A DNA stretch of 64,000 nucleotides from Gammaproteobacteria bacterium (GTDB lineage Bacteria; Pseudomonadota; Gammaproteobacteria; Arenicellales; UBA868): the NCBI GenBank assembly GCA_022450155.1, contig JAKUQR010000005.1, positions 62,001 to 126,000 of the forward strand, written 5' to 3'. Numbering within the stretch: the first letter of the stretch is position 1; each line of letters begins with the position of its first letter. A program made the translations under genes and the position numbers. The notes under the pieces are model-generated. The model had not been told where the DNA came from, did not search any database, and was given only the letters and a program-made list of their open reading frames with translations. This document shows positions 1-9,147 of the stretch, piece by piece.

Positions 1-34
1 GGTTTGGCCTTTAACCGTATCCCGCACAATACAG

Positions 35-400
<366 letters not shown>

Positions 401-421
401 TTAAAACAACTCTAGACTTTC

Positions 422-904
422 CTACAACAGCGCCAAAATGCTTTTTGCATCGCTGACTTCGAACTTTCTGGGTTCCTCAACTTGCAGGTGTGTAACAACG
501 CCGTCGTTCACGACCATCGCATACCGCAATGAGCGAACACCAAAGCCCGCACCGGACATATCGGAGTCCAGGCCGATAGCCCTGGTAAATTCTCCATTAC
601 CATCCGCCAGCATCATCACTTCCTCACCTGCCCCGTGAACATCTCCCCAGGCGGCCATCACCCATGCATCATTCACTGAAAGGCAGATAATGAGTTCCAC
701 ACCGTTGGCACGAATTTGGTCGGATAACTCAATATATCCTGGCAGATGAAGCTTCGAACATGTAGGCGTAAATGCACCGGGTAGCGCAAACAACACCACC
801 CGCTTATCCTGAAAGAGCTCACCAGTACGAACCGACTCCGGCCGTTCTTCACCCATAACCTTAAGTTCTACATCTGGAACTGGTGCACCAATCTGTATTG
901 CCAT
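422..904 (-). CDS. Prx5-type peroxiredoxin (redoxin domain)
   Basis: This is a thiol peroxidase of the Prx5/AhpE-like group that reduces hydrogen peroxide and organic hydroperoxides, probably in the cytoplasm with glutathione or glutaredoxin as donor. From the chosen start it has 160 residues. The signature PGAFTPTCS places the peroxidatic cysteine at C49, followed by the typical HLPGY. A longer frame runs up to 952, but the ATG at 904 has a strong ribosome-binding site (AAAGGGGGG) and begins MAIQIGAPVPDVEL, as family members do. It is followed in the same direction by the P-II gene and faces the threonine aldolase gene divergently. No glutaredoxin domain is fused to it. The function is well supported; the electron donor is inference. 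Confidence 0.93.
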   Translation of the reverse strand: MAIQIGAPVPDVELKVMGEERPESVRTGELFQDKRVVLFALPGAFTPTCSKLHLPGYIELSDQIRANGVELIICLSVNDAWVMAAWGDVHGAGEEVMMLADGNGEFTRAIGLDSDMSGAGFGVRSLRYAMVVNDGVVTHLQVEEPRKFEVSDAKSILALL

Positions 905-1091
905 TAAGCCCCCCTTTCTGTAAAAAATCCTATTAGCGCATAGTATCCACAATTGCCACCCCGCCTGCCAACAGACATCTTAATTGGATCTATGGATTCC
1001 GAACCCCATGCGATGGCACCACCGCTATGATAAATTACCTTTCGAAATCAGTTTGTTTACCGCCTCCAAAACTAAATTATGGTGTTTCGAA

Positions 1092-2114
1092 TTGGATTCT
1101 GTAGTTGACCTGAGAAGCGATACTGTCACTAAGCCTAGTATTGGCATGCGTCAAGCTATGCTTAATGCTGATGTTGGCGATGACGTTTATGGGGAAGATC
1201 CGACGGCCGCCGCTCTAGAAGAGAAAGCAGCCGAACTATTGAAAACGGAATCTGCACTTTTTGTGACAAGCGGTACCCAGAGCAACCTCCTGGCTCTGCT
1301 GAGCCATTGCCAGCGTGGGGACGAATACATTGCGGGTAGCCAGGCACACAGTTACCTCGAAGAAGGTGGGGGTGGAGCCGTTTTGGCCAGTATCCAACCA
1401 CAGCCAATTGAAAACAGTCACGACGGTACCATCGATTTGAACAAGGTCGAAGCTGCGATCAAACCAGATGACTTTCACTACGCAACGACCCGACTGTTCT
1501 GCCTGGAAAACACTTTTTATGGCCAACCTCTACCCATTACCTATCTGGAAGAGGCGGCCACTCTGGCCCGGCACCATGGATTGTCGTTGCATCTAGATGG
1601 TGCCCGCTTATTCAATGCGGCTATCAAACAAAATACGCCAGCACATGAAATTTCCCAACACTTCGATTCTATATCAGCCTGTCTTTCGAAAGGCCTGGGT
1701 GCCCCCATGGGATCAGTCCTCTGCGGAACCAGAAAATTCATTCAAGATGCCAGGCGCTGGAGAAAGATGCTGGGGGGCGGGTGGCGGCAAGCCGGAATCG
1801 TGGCATCGGCTGGACTCTACGCACTCGAGCACAATATTGAACGACTGGTCGACGACCACGAAAATGCGCTTCTCCTCTCAAGACTGCTCGAGGAAATCGA
1901 TGGCTTGGCTATCGACAAGCCCAAAGAACGGACAAATATGGTCTTTGTAACCGTGCCCGAAGTGATTGTACCCGAGCTAACACCCCGACTTCGCCAGGCC
2001 GGCATTCTAATCACCTGCGAGAGTAACCCCGTCAGGTTGGTAACACATCTGGATATCGATAAGCCCGCGATCTATCGCTCAGTAGAAGCTTTCCGACACG
2101 CTTTAAGCCATTAG
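1092..2114 (+). CDS. ltaE: Low-specificity L-threonine aldolase
   Basis: This is a fold-type I PLP enzyme that cleaves L-threonine and L-allo-threonine to glycine and acetaldehyde. Visible family signatures are VDLRSDTVTKPS near the N terminus, GDDVYGEDPT, TSGTQSN, the HLDGAR motif and the PLP-binding lysine in SACLSKGLGAPMGS (residue 200 from the chosen start; K197 in E. coli LtaE). The open frame begins further up, with a TTG at 984 and an ATG at 1008, but homologs start just before DLRSDTVT. The TTG at 1092 with GGTG seven bases upstream fits best, so the start is uncertain. The gene converges with the indolepyruvate oxidoreductase gene with a 25 bp gap. Glycine made here could feed the gcv operon elsewhere in the window; that link is inference. 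Confidence 0.9.
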   Translation: MDSVVDLRSDTVTKPSIGMRQAMLNADVGDDVYGEDPTAAALEEKAAELLKTESALFVTSGTQSNLLALLSHCQRGDEYIAGSQAHSYLEEGGGGAVLASIQPQPIENSHDGTIDLNKVEAAIKPDDFHYATTRLFCLENTFYGQPLPITYLEEAATLARHHGLSLHLDGARLFNAAIKQNTPAHEISQHFDSISACLSKGLGAPMGSVLCGTRKFIQDARRWRKMLGGGWRQAGIVASAGLYALEHNIERLVDDHENALLLSRLLEEIDGLAIDKPKERTNMVFVTVPEVIVPELTPRLRQAGILITCESNPVRLVTHLDIDKPAIYRSVEAFRHALSH

Positions 2115-2139
2115 GTCCTGATTACGAAAAATTTATTCG

Positions 2140-5100
2140 TCAGGCAGCGTCCTCCACCTCAACTGGCTGCGCCTGAAACTTTAACCAGAGGTTTTCTGCC
2201 GTTGTCTGCGCTTTGCTTGCGTTAGCGCTTTTAATGTGCCCAAAACCTCGAATAGATAACGGCAGTAAAGCGATTTCAATCGCGACTTCGAGATTGGCAG
2301 CAGACAGTCCTGCACACAGATTATTCACTGTCTGCTCGTAATCCTTAATCAACTGTTGATCAAGCAACTTCTCCTTGCTGTACCGAAACGGGTCTAGCAC
2401 GCTTCCGCGTATTCGGCGTAACGAAGTCATCAACCTGAATAGCGAGAATATCCAACCGCCAAACGCTCTTTTTTGAATCGCACCGTTTTTACGACTGAGT
2501 TTTGAGATGATAGGTGGGGCCAAATTCAGCTTTAGTCGATAGGGCCCCTCGAAGGTGCGCTTCAAGCTCTCCTTGAAGCTTTTATCCGTATACAAGCGAG
2601 CGACTTCATATTCGTCTTTAACAGCCAGCAATTTGTGATAGGCCTGTGCAGTCGCAAGTGTAAGTCGCAAATCAGTTCGTTCAATGCCGGATTCCACATT
2701 TTGCACGACATCCACCAACGCACGATAACGCCTGGCATATCCTTTGCTCTGATAAGTCACCAGGTGACTTTCCAGCCGCTCTACCGTTTGTGCAACAGTT
2801 TCGTCGATAGCAGCTGGCTGATTGGCAGGGAAAGATCCCAGCAAACGGGCAACTTCATCGGGATTTGCTACTGCTGCCCGGCCCATTCGGAATGCCTGAA
2901 TATTCATCTCGACTGCCTGCCCGTTGAGCTCAATAGCTTTTTCAATCGCAACGGAAGGCACGGGTATACCCCCAAGCTGGTATCCAAATCCCAGAATCAT
3001 CAAGTTTCCAGCAATCGATTCTCCAAAAGCTGCTGTAGCGGCCGCCGTTGAGTCGACCGTATGAAGAGATCTGCCAACACAATCTCGAATGGAGAATAAC
3101 AGTTTCTCTAGTGGGAACTGTGTGTCGGGGTCCTTAATAAAATCACCAGACATCTGCTGATGGGTATTCACGACAGCTACTGTGCCCGTCCTCAATTTTC
3201 TTAAATTTTCAGCAGAAGCAGAGGTCACGATATCGCAACCAAGCAGAAGGTCCGCGCCACAATCAGCAACATGGGTGGCGCTGATATCCTCGGGCTTCTC
3301 TGCCAGAATAATATGGCTAGTAACGGCACCCCCTTTTTGCGCCAGTCCAGCCATATCCAACACGGAGCAACCCTTACCCGCGAGATGAGCCGCCATACCT
3401 AGTATTGCACCGACAGTTACGACACCCGTCCCTCCTATACCCGTAAGCAGAATACTGTAATGCCCGCTAATAGCGGTCACTTCTGGCTCCAGTAACAAAG
3501 ACTCCGCCAGCGCCTGAAAACCAGTATTGCTACGCTCTTTTTTTAGAGTTCCCCCGATCACCGTTACAAAACTCGGGCAAAAACCGGACTGACAAGAATA
3601 ATCCATATTACAGGTCGATTGATTGATCGCCCTTTTGCGCCCAAATTCTGTCTCGACAGGCACCAAGGCAACACAATTCGATTGAACCCCACAATCGCCA
3701 CAGCCTTCGCAAACGGCTTCATTGATAAATAACCGTTTATCAGGAATCGCCATCTCACCCCGACGACGACGCCGACGTTTTTCAGCCGCACAGGTTTGGT
3801 CGTAAACAATCACACTGGTACCAGTAACCTCACGCATTTCGCGTTGTACCTGATCAAGATCGTCACGATGGTAAATTGTGGTATCCGGTGCCCATTGACT
3901 GGTTTTGGAGTATTTTTGCGGATCATCGGACACAACAGCGATGCGCTTGACACCCTCCGCATGGACTTGACGAGTAATGGTCGCCGGATCAACCTGACCG
4001 TCAACGCGCTGTCCCCCGGTCATCGCAACCGCATCGTTGTGCAGTATCTTGTATGTGATATTGACACCTGCCGTAACGCTGGCACGAATCGCTAGAATTC
4101 CTGAGTGAAAATAAGTGCCATCACCGATGTTTTGAAAGACGTGCTTCGTTTCACTGAATGGACTCTCCCCGATCCAACTGGACCCTTCCGCCCCCATCTG
4201 AGTAAACCCAACTGTGTTTCTATCCATCCATGCGGCCATAAAATGACAACCGATACCAGCCATTGCCCGACTTCCATCGGGCACCACGGTAGAACTGTTG
4301 TGAGGACACCCCGCACAGAAGTATGGTGTCCGTATCATCGCCGGAGAGGTTGAACAATCGCGTCGCTGTCTTTCTTTGAGAGTTTGAATCTGCGTGCTGA
4401 GATCCTCGTTGCCACTGATGTTGGCCAATCGCTCGCCGATCACCAGGGCTATATCCATGGCTTCCAGTCGCCCGTGCGCCGGAAATAAGGTTTGCCCGTT
4501 TTCAGTTCGTTTACCTACGATAACCGGGGCATTGGGGACACCGTAGAGAATCTCTCGAATTTGCTGTTCGACCAGACCTCGCTTTTCTTCAACAACGATA
4601 AGTCGTTTCAGGCCTTGCGTGAAGTCGCGAAGTCCGTGTGGCTCAAGGGGCCAGGACATTCCGACTTTATAGAGTTTCAAGCCCAGGGCCCTTGCGCGAG
4701 TTTCGTCGATATTCAGCTCTAATAACGCACGCCTAACATCCAGATAGGATTTACCCGTCGTCACAATCCCTGTATGGGCATCGTGGTCACCCAAAATCTG
4801 GCGATCGATTGGATTGGTGCGACCGAACGCCTCGACTGCCTCGAGTTTGTATCGGTGCAGCCTCTCCTCCTGTTCCAGAAATCCATCGGGCCAACGAATA
4901 TGCAGCCCACCGCTGGGAAGAACAAAGTTTTCGGGCACCTCGGTTTGAATACGGTCAAACGAAACCGAGACAGAGGCGGATGCCTCTACTGTGTCATGTA
5001 CGCACTTAAGACCTACCCAACAACCGCTGTAGCGAGATAATGACCAACCGTAGAGTCCGTAATCCAGAATATCCTGAACTCCAGCTGGATTGAGGATTGG

Positions 5101-5604
5101 TACCATCGCATTGACCAGCGAATACTCACTCTGGTGGGCGGTGGTCGACGATTCACAGGCATGGTCGTCCCCCACCAATAGTAGGACACCCCCGTGGCGG
5201 GAGGTCCCTGCTAAATTTCCGTGTCGTATCGCGTCACCCGAACGGTCCACGCCAGGACCTTTTGCGTACCACATCGCAAACACACCGTCATATAAACCAT
5301 CACCTCCCAGACCGGCCTGCTGCGTCCCCCAGACTGCCGTTGCTCCCAGGTCTTCATTAACTGCTGGCGCAAACTTAACCCGGTGTTGGGTCAGGAATTC
5401 CTGGGCGAGGAATAGTTGCTGGTCTAGGCCACCAAGGGGAGAACCACGGTATCCCGTCACAAACCCCGCGGTATTCAGCCCGATAAGCTGATCTTTCTGA
5501 GACTGAAGCATTGGCAGCCGAACCAGGGCCTGAATCCCGGACACAAAGATCTGACCCTTTTCGAGCGTATACTTATCCTCAAGCGCAACGTCTCGTAGTT
5601 TCAT
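2140..5604 (-). CDS. Indolepyruvate:ferredoxin oxidoreductase, fused alpha-beta type
   Basis: This large 2-oxoacid oxidoreductase (1154 residues) decarboxylates indolepyruvate or other aryl pyruvates to acyl-CoA and passes electrons to ferredoxin. It is the single-chain proteobacterial form that joins IorA-like and IorB-like parts. The N-terminal two thirds carry the pyrimidine-binding and TPP-binding regions (GYRGSPLGGLDQQL near the start; CAGCPHNSST and GIGCHFMAAW in the middle). A cysteine-rich iron-sulfur segment lies around residues 635-690 (CEGCGDCG, CNMDYSCQSGFCPS). The C-terminal IorB-like gamma domain begins with LLTGIGGTGVVTVG near 720. The gene faces a GlxA/AraC-type regulator across 142 bp, which suggests substrate-responsive control of amino-acid catabolism. 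The electron acceptor is unknown; the 7Fe ferredoxin gene at 27078 is one candidate. Confidence 0.93.
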   Translation of the reverse strand: MKLRDVALEDKYTLEKGQIFVSGIQALVRLPMLQSQKDQLIGLNTAGFVTGYRGSPLGGLDQQLFLAQEFLTQHRVKFAPAVNEDLGATAVWGTQQAGLGGDGLYDGVFAMWYAKGPGVDRSGDAIRHGNLAGTSRHGGVLLLVGDDHACESSTTAHQSEYSLVNAMVPILNPAGVQDILDYGLYGWSLSRYSGCWVGLKCVHDTVEASASVSVSFDRIQTEVPENFVLPSGGLHIRWPDGFLEQEERLHRYKLEAVEAFGRTNPIDRQILGDHDAHTGIVTTGKSYLDVRRALLELNIDETRARALGLKLYKVGMSWPLEPHGLRDFTQGLKRLIVVEEKRGLVEQQIREILYGVPNAPVIVGKRTENGQTLFPAHGRLEAMDIALVIGERLANISGNEDLSTQIQTLKERQRRDCSTSPAMIRTPYFCAGCPHNSSTVVPDGSRAMAGIGCHFMAAWMDRNTVGFTQMGAEGSSWIGESPFSETKHVFQNIGDGTYFHSGILAIRASVTAGVNITYKILHNDAVAMTGGQRVDGQVDPATITRQVHAEGVKRIAVVSDDPQKYSKTSQWAPDTTIYHRDDLDQVQREMREVTGTSVIVYDQTCAAEKRRRRRRGEMAIPDKRLFINEAVCEGCGDCGVQSNCVALVPVETEFGRKRAINQSTCNMDYSCQSGFCPSFVTVIGGTLKKERSNTGFQALAESLLLEPEVTAISGHYSILLTGIGGTGVVTVGAILGMAAHLAGKGCSVLDMAGLAQKGGAVTSHIILAEKPEDISATHVADCGADLLLGCDIVTSASAENLRKLRTGTVAVVNTHQQMSGDFIKDPDTQFPLEKLLFSIRDCVGRSLHTVDSTAAATAAFGESIAGNLMILGFGYQLGGIPVPSVAIEKAIELNGQAVEMNIQAFRMGRAAVANPDEVARLLGSFPANQPAAIDETVAQTVERLESHLVTYQSKGYARRYRALVDVVQNVESGIERTDLRLTLATAQAYHKLLAVKDEYEVARLYTDKSFKESLKRTFEGPYRLKLNLAPPIISKLSRKNGAIQKRAFGGWIFSLFRLMTSLRRIRGSVLDPFRYSKEKLLDQQLIKDYEQTVNNLCAGLSAANLEVAIEIALLPLSIRGFGHIKSANASKAQTTAENLWLKFQAQPVEVEDAA

Positions 5605-5746
5605 CTGCCCTTCTCTGACTCATCCACCAACGAATAATAACAGCTTCATGATCGAACCACTTCCTTCTGAGCCTTGTATTTTCCGATCTCGATACGTTAA
5701 ATACCACACTACTCTTATATCTTTAGGCCGCCAGTCCTGAATCTCG
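5605..5746. promoter_or_regulatory. Divergent control region, oxidoreductase / GlxA-type regulator
   Basis: These 142 bp separate two divergently transcribed genes and must hold both promoters. The region is AT-rich compared with its neighbours, with a stretch such as TCTTATATCTTTA. On the oxidoreductase side GAAGGGCAG precedes the start codon as a ribosome-binding site. I could not place convincing -35/-10 pairs or a clear dyad operator by eye. AraC-family regulators often bind direct repeats, which are hard to see without alignment. Confidence 0.45.
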
Positions 5747-6751
5747 ATGAGCACGCACCCCACGCCGACCAGATATGGATTTTTGTTGTGTCCGAACTTC
5801 ACCCTGATCGCATTGTCTTCGGCTGTAGAGCCATTGCGCATGGCGAACAGAATCAGTGGACGCAGCCTCTACGAGTACACTCTTTTTAGCTTCGATGGCA
5901 AGGAGGTTAGATCGAGTGGCGGATTAGATCTAGCGCCGGTTTCAAAACTAACCGATCGCGAACAACTCGATGCGTTGTTTCTTTGCGCTGGAACAACACT
6001 CGATGGCGCCTGGGACCAGATCGTCGTCTCTCAGCTAACCCCTCTGACCCGACGCAAGATTATTATTGGTGGAATCTGTACAGGGAGCTATCTTCTGGCC
6101 CGTACTGGACTGCTTAACGGCTACCGATGCACCATCCACTGGGAAAACATCTTTGATATGCACGATGAATTTCCAGAACTGGTTGTGTCCTCGGAACTCT
6201 TTGAACTCGATCGGGAACGCTATACCTGCTCGGGTGGTACTGCACCACTAGATATGATGTTGACTCTCGTCGCCCGTGACCACGGTACCGAGTTGGCCAC
6301 TTTAATTTCTGAGCAGTTTATCTGTGAGCGAATACGTGATTCTAAGGATCGGCAACGGATACCACTTCGCCAACGTTTCGGAGCTAGCCAACCTAAGTTA
6401 GTCGACGCGGTCGAACTGATGGAAAACAACATTGAAGAACCCATGAGCCTGGATGAACTCGCTCACCACGTCGGAATTTCCCGCCGACAGTTGGAGCGAA
6501 TATTTCAGAAACATCTAAATTGCGTGCCCACCCGTTACTACCTGAACCTCCGTCTACGTAGAGCACGTGAACTGCTATTACGGACTCCAAGATCAATCGT
6601 CGATGTCGCCTTTTCCTGTGGGTTCGTCTCCGCACCACACTTCAGCAAATGCTATCGGGACTTTTTCGGAAAACCGCCGCGCGAAGAACGACAAGCCAAA
6701 TCTCAGTCCAGTACAAACAACAGGCCGGCTTCCACCAGTTCCACGGTTTAA
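5747..6751 (+). CDS. GlxA-family transcriptional regulator (DJ-1/PfpI + AraC HTH)
   Basis: This is a two-domain regulator of 334 residues. Residues about 8-185 form a DJ-1/PfpI-like amidotransferase fold used here as a sensor (GFLLCPNFTLIALSSAVEPLR; ICTGSYLLARTG with a cysteine at the nucleophile-elbow position near 110). Residues about 220-320 form the double helix-turn-helix AraC domain (MSLDELAHHVGISRRQLERIF, then DVAFSCGFVSAPHFSKCYRDFFGKPP). This is the layout of CdhR, ArgR and GbdR of Pseudomonas, which respond to carnitine, arginine or glycine betaine. Its placement divergent from the indolepyruvate oxidoreductase gene suggests that it controls that gene. The ligand is unknown. It converges with tadA with a 29 bp gap. 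Confidence 0.92.
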   Translation: MSTHPTPTRYGFLLCPNFTLIALSSAVEPLRMANRISGRSLYEYTLFSFDGKEVRSSGGLDLAPVSKLTDREQLDALFLCAGTTLDGAWDQIVVSQLTPLTRRKIIIGGICTGSYLLARTGLLNGYRCTIHWENIFDMHDEFPELVVSSELFELDRERYTCSGGTAPLDMMLTLVARDHGTELATLISEQFICERIRDSKDRQRIPLRQRFGASQPKLVDAVELMENNIEEPMSLDELAHHVGISRRQLERIFQKHLNCVPTRYYLNLRLRRARELLLRTPRSIVDVAFSCGFVSAPHFSKCYRDFFGKPPREERQAKSQSSTNNRPASTSSTV

Positions 6752-6780
6752 TTCGATGTGACCACTCCGGAACTGAATGC

Positions 6781-7248
6781 CTATCGTCTCCGCAATGCAA
6801 AAAACTGCTCCAGTCGCTCACTACAGTCGGTCTCTAGTATTCCCGCAATAACTTGACATCGATGGTTAGTCAAGGGTGATTCAAGGAGGTTCATGGCCGA
6901 ACCCGCAGCACCGATCTCCGAATCACGCGCACCAAAAACCAGATTACCGACGCGGGCGTGCAACAGAGCACCAGCACACATGGGGCATGGTTCAAGGGTA
7001 ACGTACATTATCGTCTCAGGTAATCGGTAGTTTCCGATGCGAGCGCCCGCATCACGAAGCGCCATCACCTCTGCGTGTGCGGTCGGATCTGACAATCCAA
7101 TTGATCGGTTGTGACCGCGACCAACAATCCGATCACCGGCTACCACAATAGCGCCTACCGGAATCTCCCCATTCACTGAGGCCACAGCAGCTTCTTCGAG
7201 CGCAACCCGCATCCATGACTCATGGTTTGGCTTAATCAAAGTAGACAC
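6781..7248 (-). CDS. tadA: tRNA-specific adenosine deaminase TadA
   Basis: This essential enzyme converts A34 to inosine in the anticodon wobble position of tRNA-Arg(ACG). The cytidine/deoxycytidylate deaminase motifs are complete: TAHAEVMAL (zinc ligand H58, proton shuttle E60) and EPCPMCAGAL (zinc ligands C88 and C91). The length of 155 residues fits the family. The start used is GTG, because the sequence before WMRVALEEA aligns with the N terminus of E. coli TadA; an internal ATG at 7212 would cut into that part. An upstream region of 279 bp separates it from guaA and contains two hairpins. Confidence 0.95.
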   Translation of the reverse strand: MSTLIKPNHESWMRVALEEAAVASVNGEIPVGAIVVAGDRIVGRGHNRSIGLSDPTAHAEVMALRDAGARIGNYRLPETIMYVTLEPCPMCAGALLHARVGNLVFGARDSEIGAAGSAMNLLESPLTNHRCQVIAGILETDCSERLEQFFALRRR

Positions 7249-7278
7249 AACGATTGATGGTCCTGAATAGACCGAACG

Positions 7279-7295
7279 CCTGATCCTGGATCAGG
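7279..7295. repeat. 17 bp near-perfect palindrome upstream of tadA
   Basis: CCTGATCC and GGATCAGG are exact inverted copies around a single central base. The palindrome lies about 30 bp upstream of the tadA start. No T-run follows on either strand, so it is not a classical terminator. An operator or an RNA hairpin in the tadA leader are the obvious alternatives. Confidence 0.7.
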
Positions 7296-7298
7296 TCT

Positions 7299-7316
7299 GT
7301 TCCCTTACAGGGTAAC
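7299..7316. repeat. Small hairpin next to the tadA-upstream palindrome
   Basis: GTT-CCCT-TAC-AGGG-T-AAC can fold with a 3-base loop and one bulged base. It lies four bases from the 17 bp palindrome, giving a tandem hairpin array upstream of tadA. The stem is short, so this could be chance. Confidence 0.45.
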
Positions 7317-7527
7317 AAGTTAGTCTTTATCACGACATGTATCATCGAGTACCGCCTGAATTGTTGGTCAACCCATCCGCCATTGTTGTATTGCAGATAA
7401 TCGATTCTTCTAGAATTGACCCAGTCAACTTTACCCTTTGGAGATTTGCATCAGCACCAGATTTTGTTAAACATCACGCAAAACTGCCGCGGAAAAGCAC
7501 TCAAGGTCACCATCGAATCTTCAACAC

Positions 7528-9111
7528 CTATTCCCACTCTATAGTTGCGGGGGGCTTAGATGAGATATCGTAAGTCACTCGACTCACACCACGGACCTCG
7601 TTAATGATACGGGTGGAAACACGCGCCAACACCTCGTATGGAAGTCGCTTCCAGTCCGCAGTCATGAAATCAGTGGTTTCAACCGCACGAAGAGCAATCA
7701 CGTACTCATATGACCGATTGTCTCCAACAACACCGACTGACCGTACTGGCAGAAAAACTGCAAATGCCTGACTTGTGGAATCGTATAGATTGCTCCTATG
7801 AAGCTCATCAAGGAATATAGCGTCCGCCTGGCGAAGGATATCGACATATTCTCGCCGGACCTCACCCAGAATTCTCACCCCCAGCCCAGGTCCCGGGAAC
7901 GGATGCCGATGGACAATAGGTTGCGACAGTCCCAGTGCTACGCCCACCGCGCGCACCTCGTCTTTAAACAGTTCGCGCAGCGGTTCCAGCAGTTCAAGCT
8001 TTAGAGTATCCGGTATGCCACCCACATTGTGATGCGATTTGATTACCTTTGCCTTACCAGTGCCCGTACCTGCCGACTCGATCACATCAGGATAGATAGT
8101 ACCCTGCGCCAGCCAGCAAATATTTTCTATTTTGTCTGCCTCTTCCTGGAAAATATCCACAAATACTCTGCCTATCATCTTTCTTTTGAACTCGGGATCC
8201 GTTATTCCAGACAAGGCTTCTAGAAATCGCTCTGAAGCATCCACCTGAACAATGCGCATACCGAAATCGTCCCTAAAGGTCTCCATAACCTGCTTGACCT
8301 CACCCTGACGTAGCAGTCCGTTATCCACAAAAATACAAGTCAACTGATCTCCAATCGCTCGATGGAGAAGCGCAGCGACAACTGAAGAATCCACACCACC
8401 GGATAACCCCAAAACCACCCCGTCTTCACCGACCTGGTCTCTGACTCTGAACAAGAGGTCATCAATGATATTTGCCGGCGTCCAATCACCGCCGCAGCCA
8501 CAGATGTCCCGGACAAAACGTTTCATCATTGCCCGACCCTGTGTGGTATGGGTCACCTCAGGATGGAACTGGACCCCAAAGAACCTGCGATCGGAATCTG
8601 CGATCGCAGCCATCGGTGCGTTCTCGCTCACAGCCAGAACCCTAAAACCATCGGGCAGGGTGTTCACTCGGTCGCCGTGACTCATCCAGACTTTGAGAAC
8701 ACCTGTACCGTCGGAATCTAGGCGATCATGAAGACCGTCGATCAAAGGATTCGTCGATGTCAAGCGGATCTCTGCAAATCCGTACTCTCGTTGTTTTGCG
8801 GCTTCGACTTTACCGCCGAGCTGAGCAGCCATCGTCTGCATGCCGTAACAAATACCCAGAATCGGGCAATCCAGGTTGAACACTTCCTGATCGGCACGCG
8901 GTGTGTCACTTTCTGTGACCGTCGCCGGACCGCCTGACAAAACGACACCGGCCGGCCTGAAAGCTTTTATCCTGCTGATGTCTGCATCAAACGGCAAGAT
9001 TTCACAGTAAACATTCAGTTCACGGATACCCCGAGCAATCAGCTGTGTGTACTGTGAACCGAAATCCAGAATCAGGATTTGCTGGGCATGCGGGTCGCTG
9101 GAGTGGTTCAT
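7528..9111 (-). CDS. guaA: GMP synthase (glutamine-hydrolysing)
   Basis: This enzyme aminates XMP to GMP with glutamine and ATP in the last step of de novo GMP synthesis. The class I glutamine amidotransferase domain occupies residues 1-205 with the triad C88 (GICYGMQ), H183 and E185 (QFHPEVTH). The ATP-pyrophosphatase domain follows with the P-loop SGGVDSS at 237-243, then the dimerisation domain with [17 protein letters not shown] and the C terminus KPPATIEWE. The length of 527 residues is typical. It follows guaB on the same strand with 36 bp between, the standard guaBA arrangement. The ribosome-binding site is weak. Confidence 0.98.
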   Translation of the reverse strand: MNHSSDPHAQQILILDFGSQYTQLIARGIRELNVYCEILPFDADISRIKAFRPAGVVLSGGPATVTESDTPRADQEVFNLDCPILGICYGMQTMAAQLGGKVEAAKQREYGFAEIRLTSTNPLIDGLHDRLDSDGTGVLKVWMSHGDRVNTLPDGFRVLAVSENAPMAAIADSDRRFFGVQFHPEVTHTTQGRAMMKRFVRDICGCGGDWTPANIIDDLLFRVRDQVGEDGVVLGLSGGVDSSVVAALLHRAIGDQLTCIFVDNGLLRQGEVKQVMETFRDDFGMRIVQVDASERFLEALSGITDPEFKRKMIGRVFVDIFQEEADKIENICWLAQGTIYPDVIESAGTGTGKAKVIKSHHNVGGIPDTLKLELLEPLRELFKDEVRAVGVALGLSQPIVHRHPFPGPGLGVRILGEVRREYVDILRQADAIFLDELHRSNLYDSTSQAFAVFLPVRSVGVVGDNRSYEYVIALRAVETTDFMTADWKRLPYEVLARVSTRIINEVRGVSRVTYDISSKPPATIEWE

Positions 9112-9147
9112 CAGACCATCAGTCAGTTATGGTCTACCCCGAACGTG

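Larger units (their letters stand above)
7249..7527. other. Longest intergenic region of the window (guaA-tadA)
   Basis: This non-coding gap lies downstream of guaA and upstream of tadA, both on the minus strand. It contains two adjacent inverted repeats near the tadA end (7279-7295 and 7299-7316) and otherwise no recognisable RNA gene. Reading frames across it are short and lack any family signature. The tadA promoter is presumably here. Confidence 0.6.

Noticed and set aside
2117-2144. Possible bidirectional terminator between ltaE and the oxidoreductase gene
   Set aside because: The pairing CCTGA/TCAGG needs a bulge and the T-run is inside the loop, so support is too weak.
7337-7573. Plus-strand frame of 78 codons in the guaA-tadA gap
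   Set aside because: No ribosome-binding site, no recognisable motif, and it runs into the guaA 3' end antisense.
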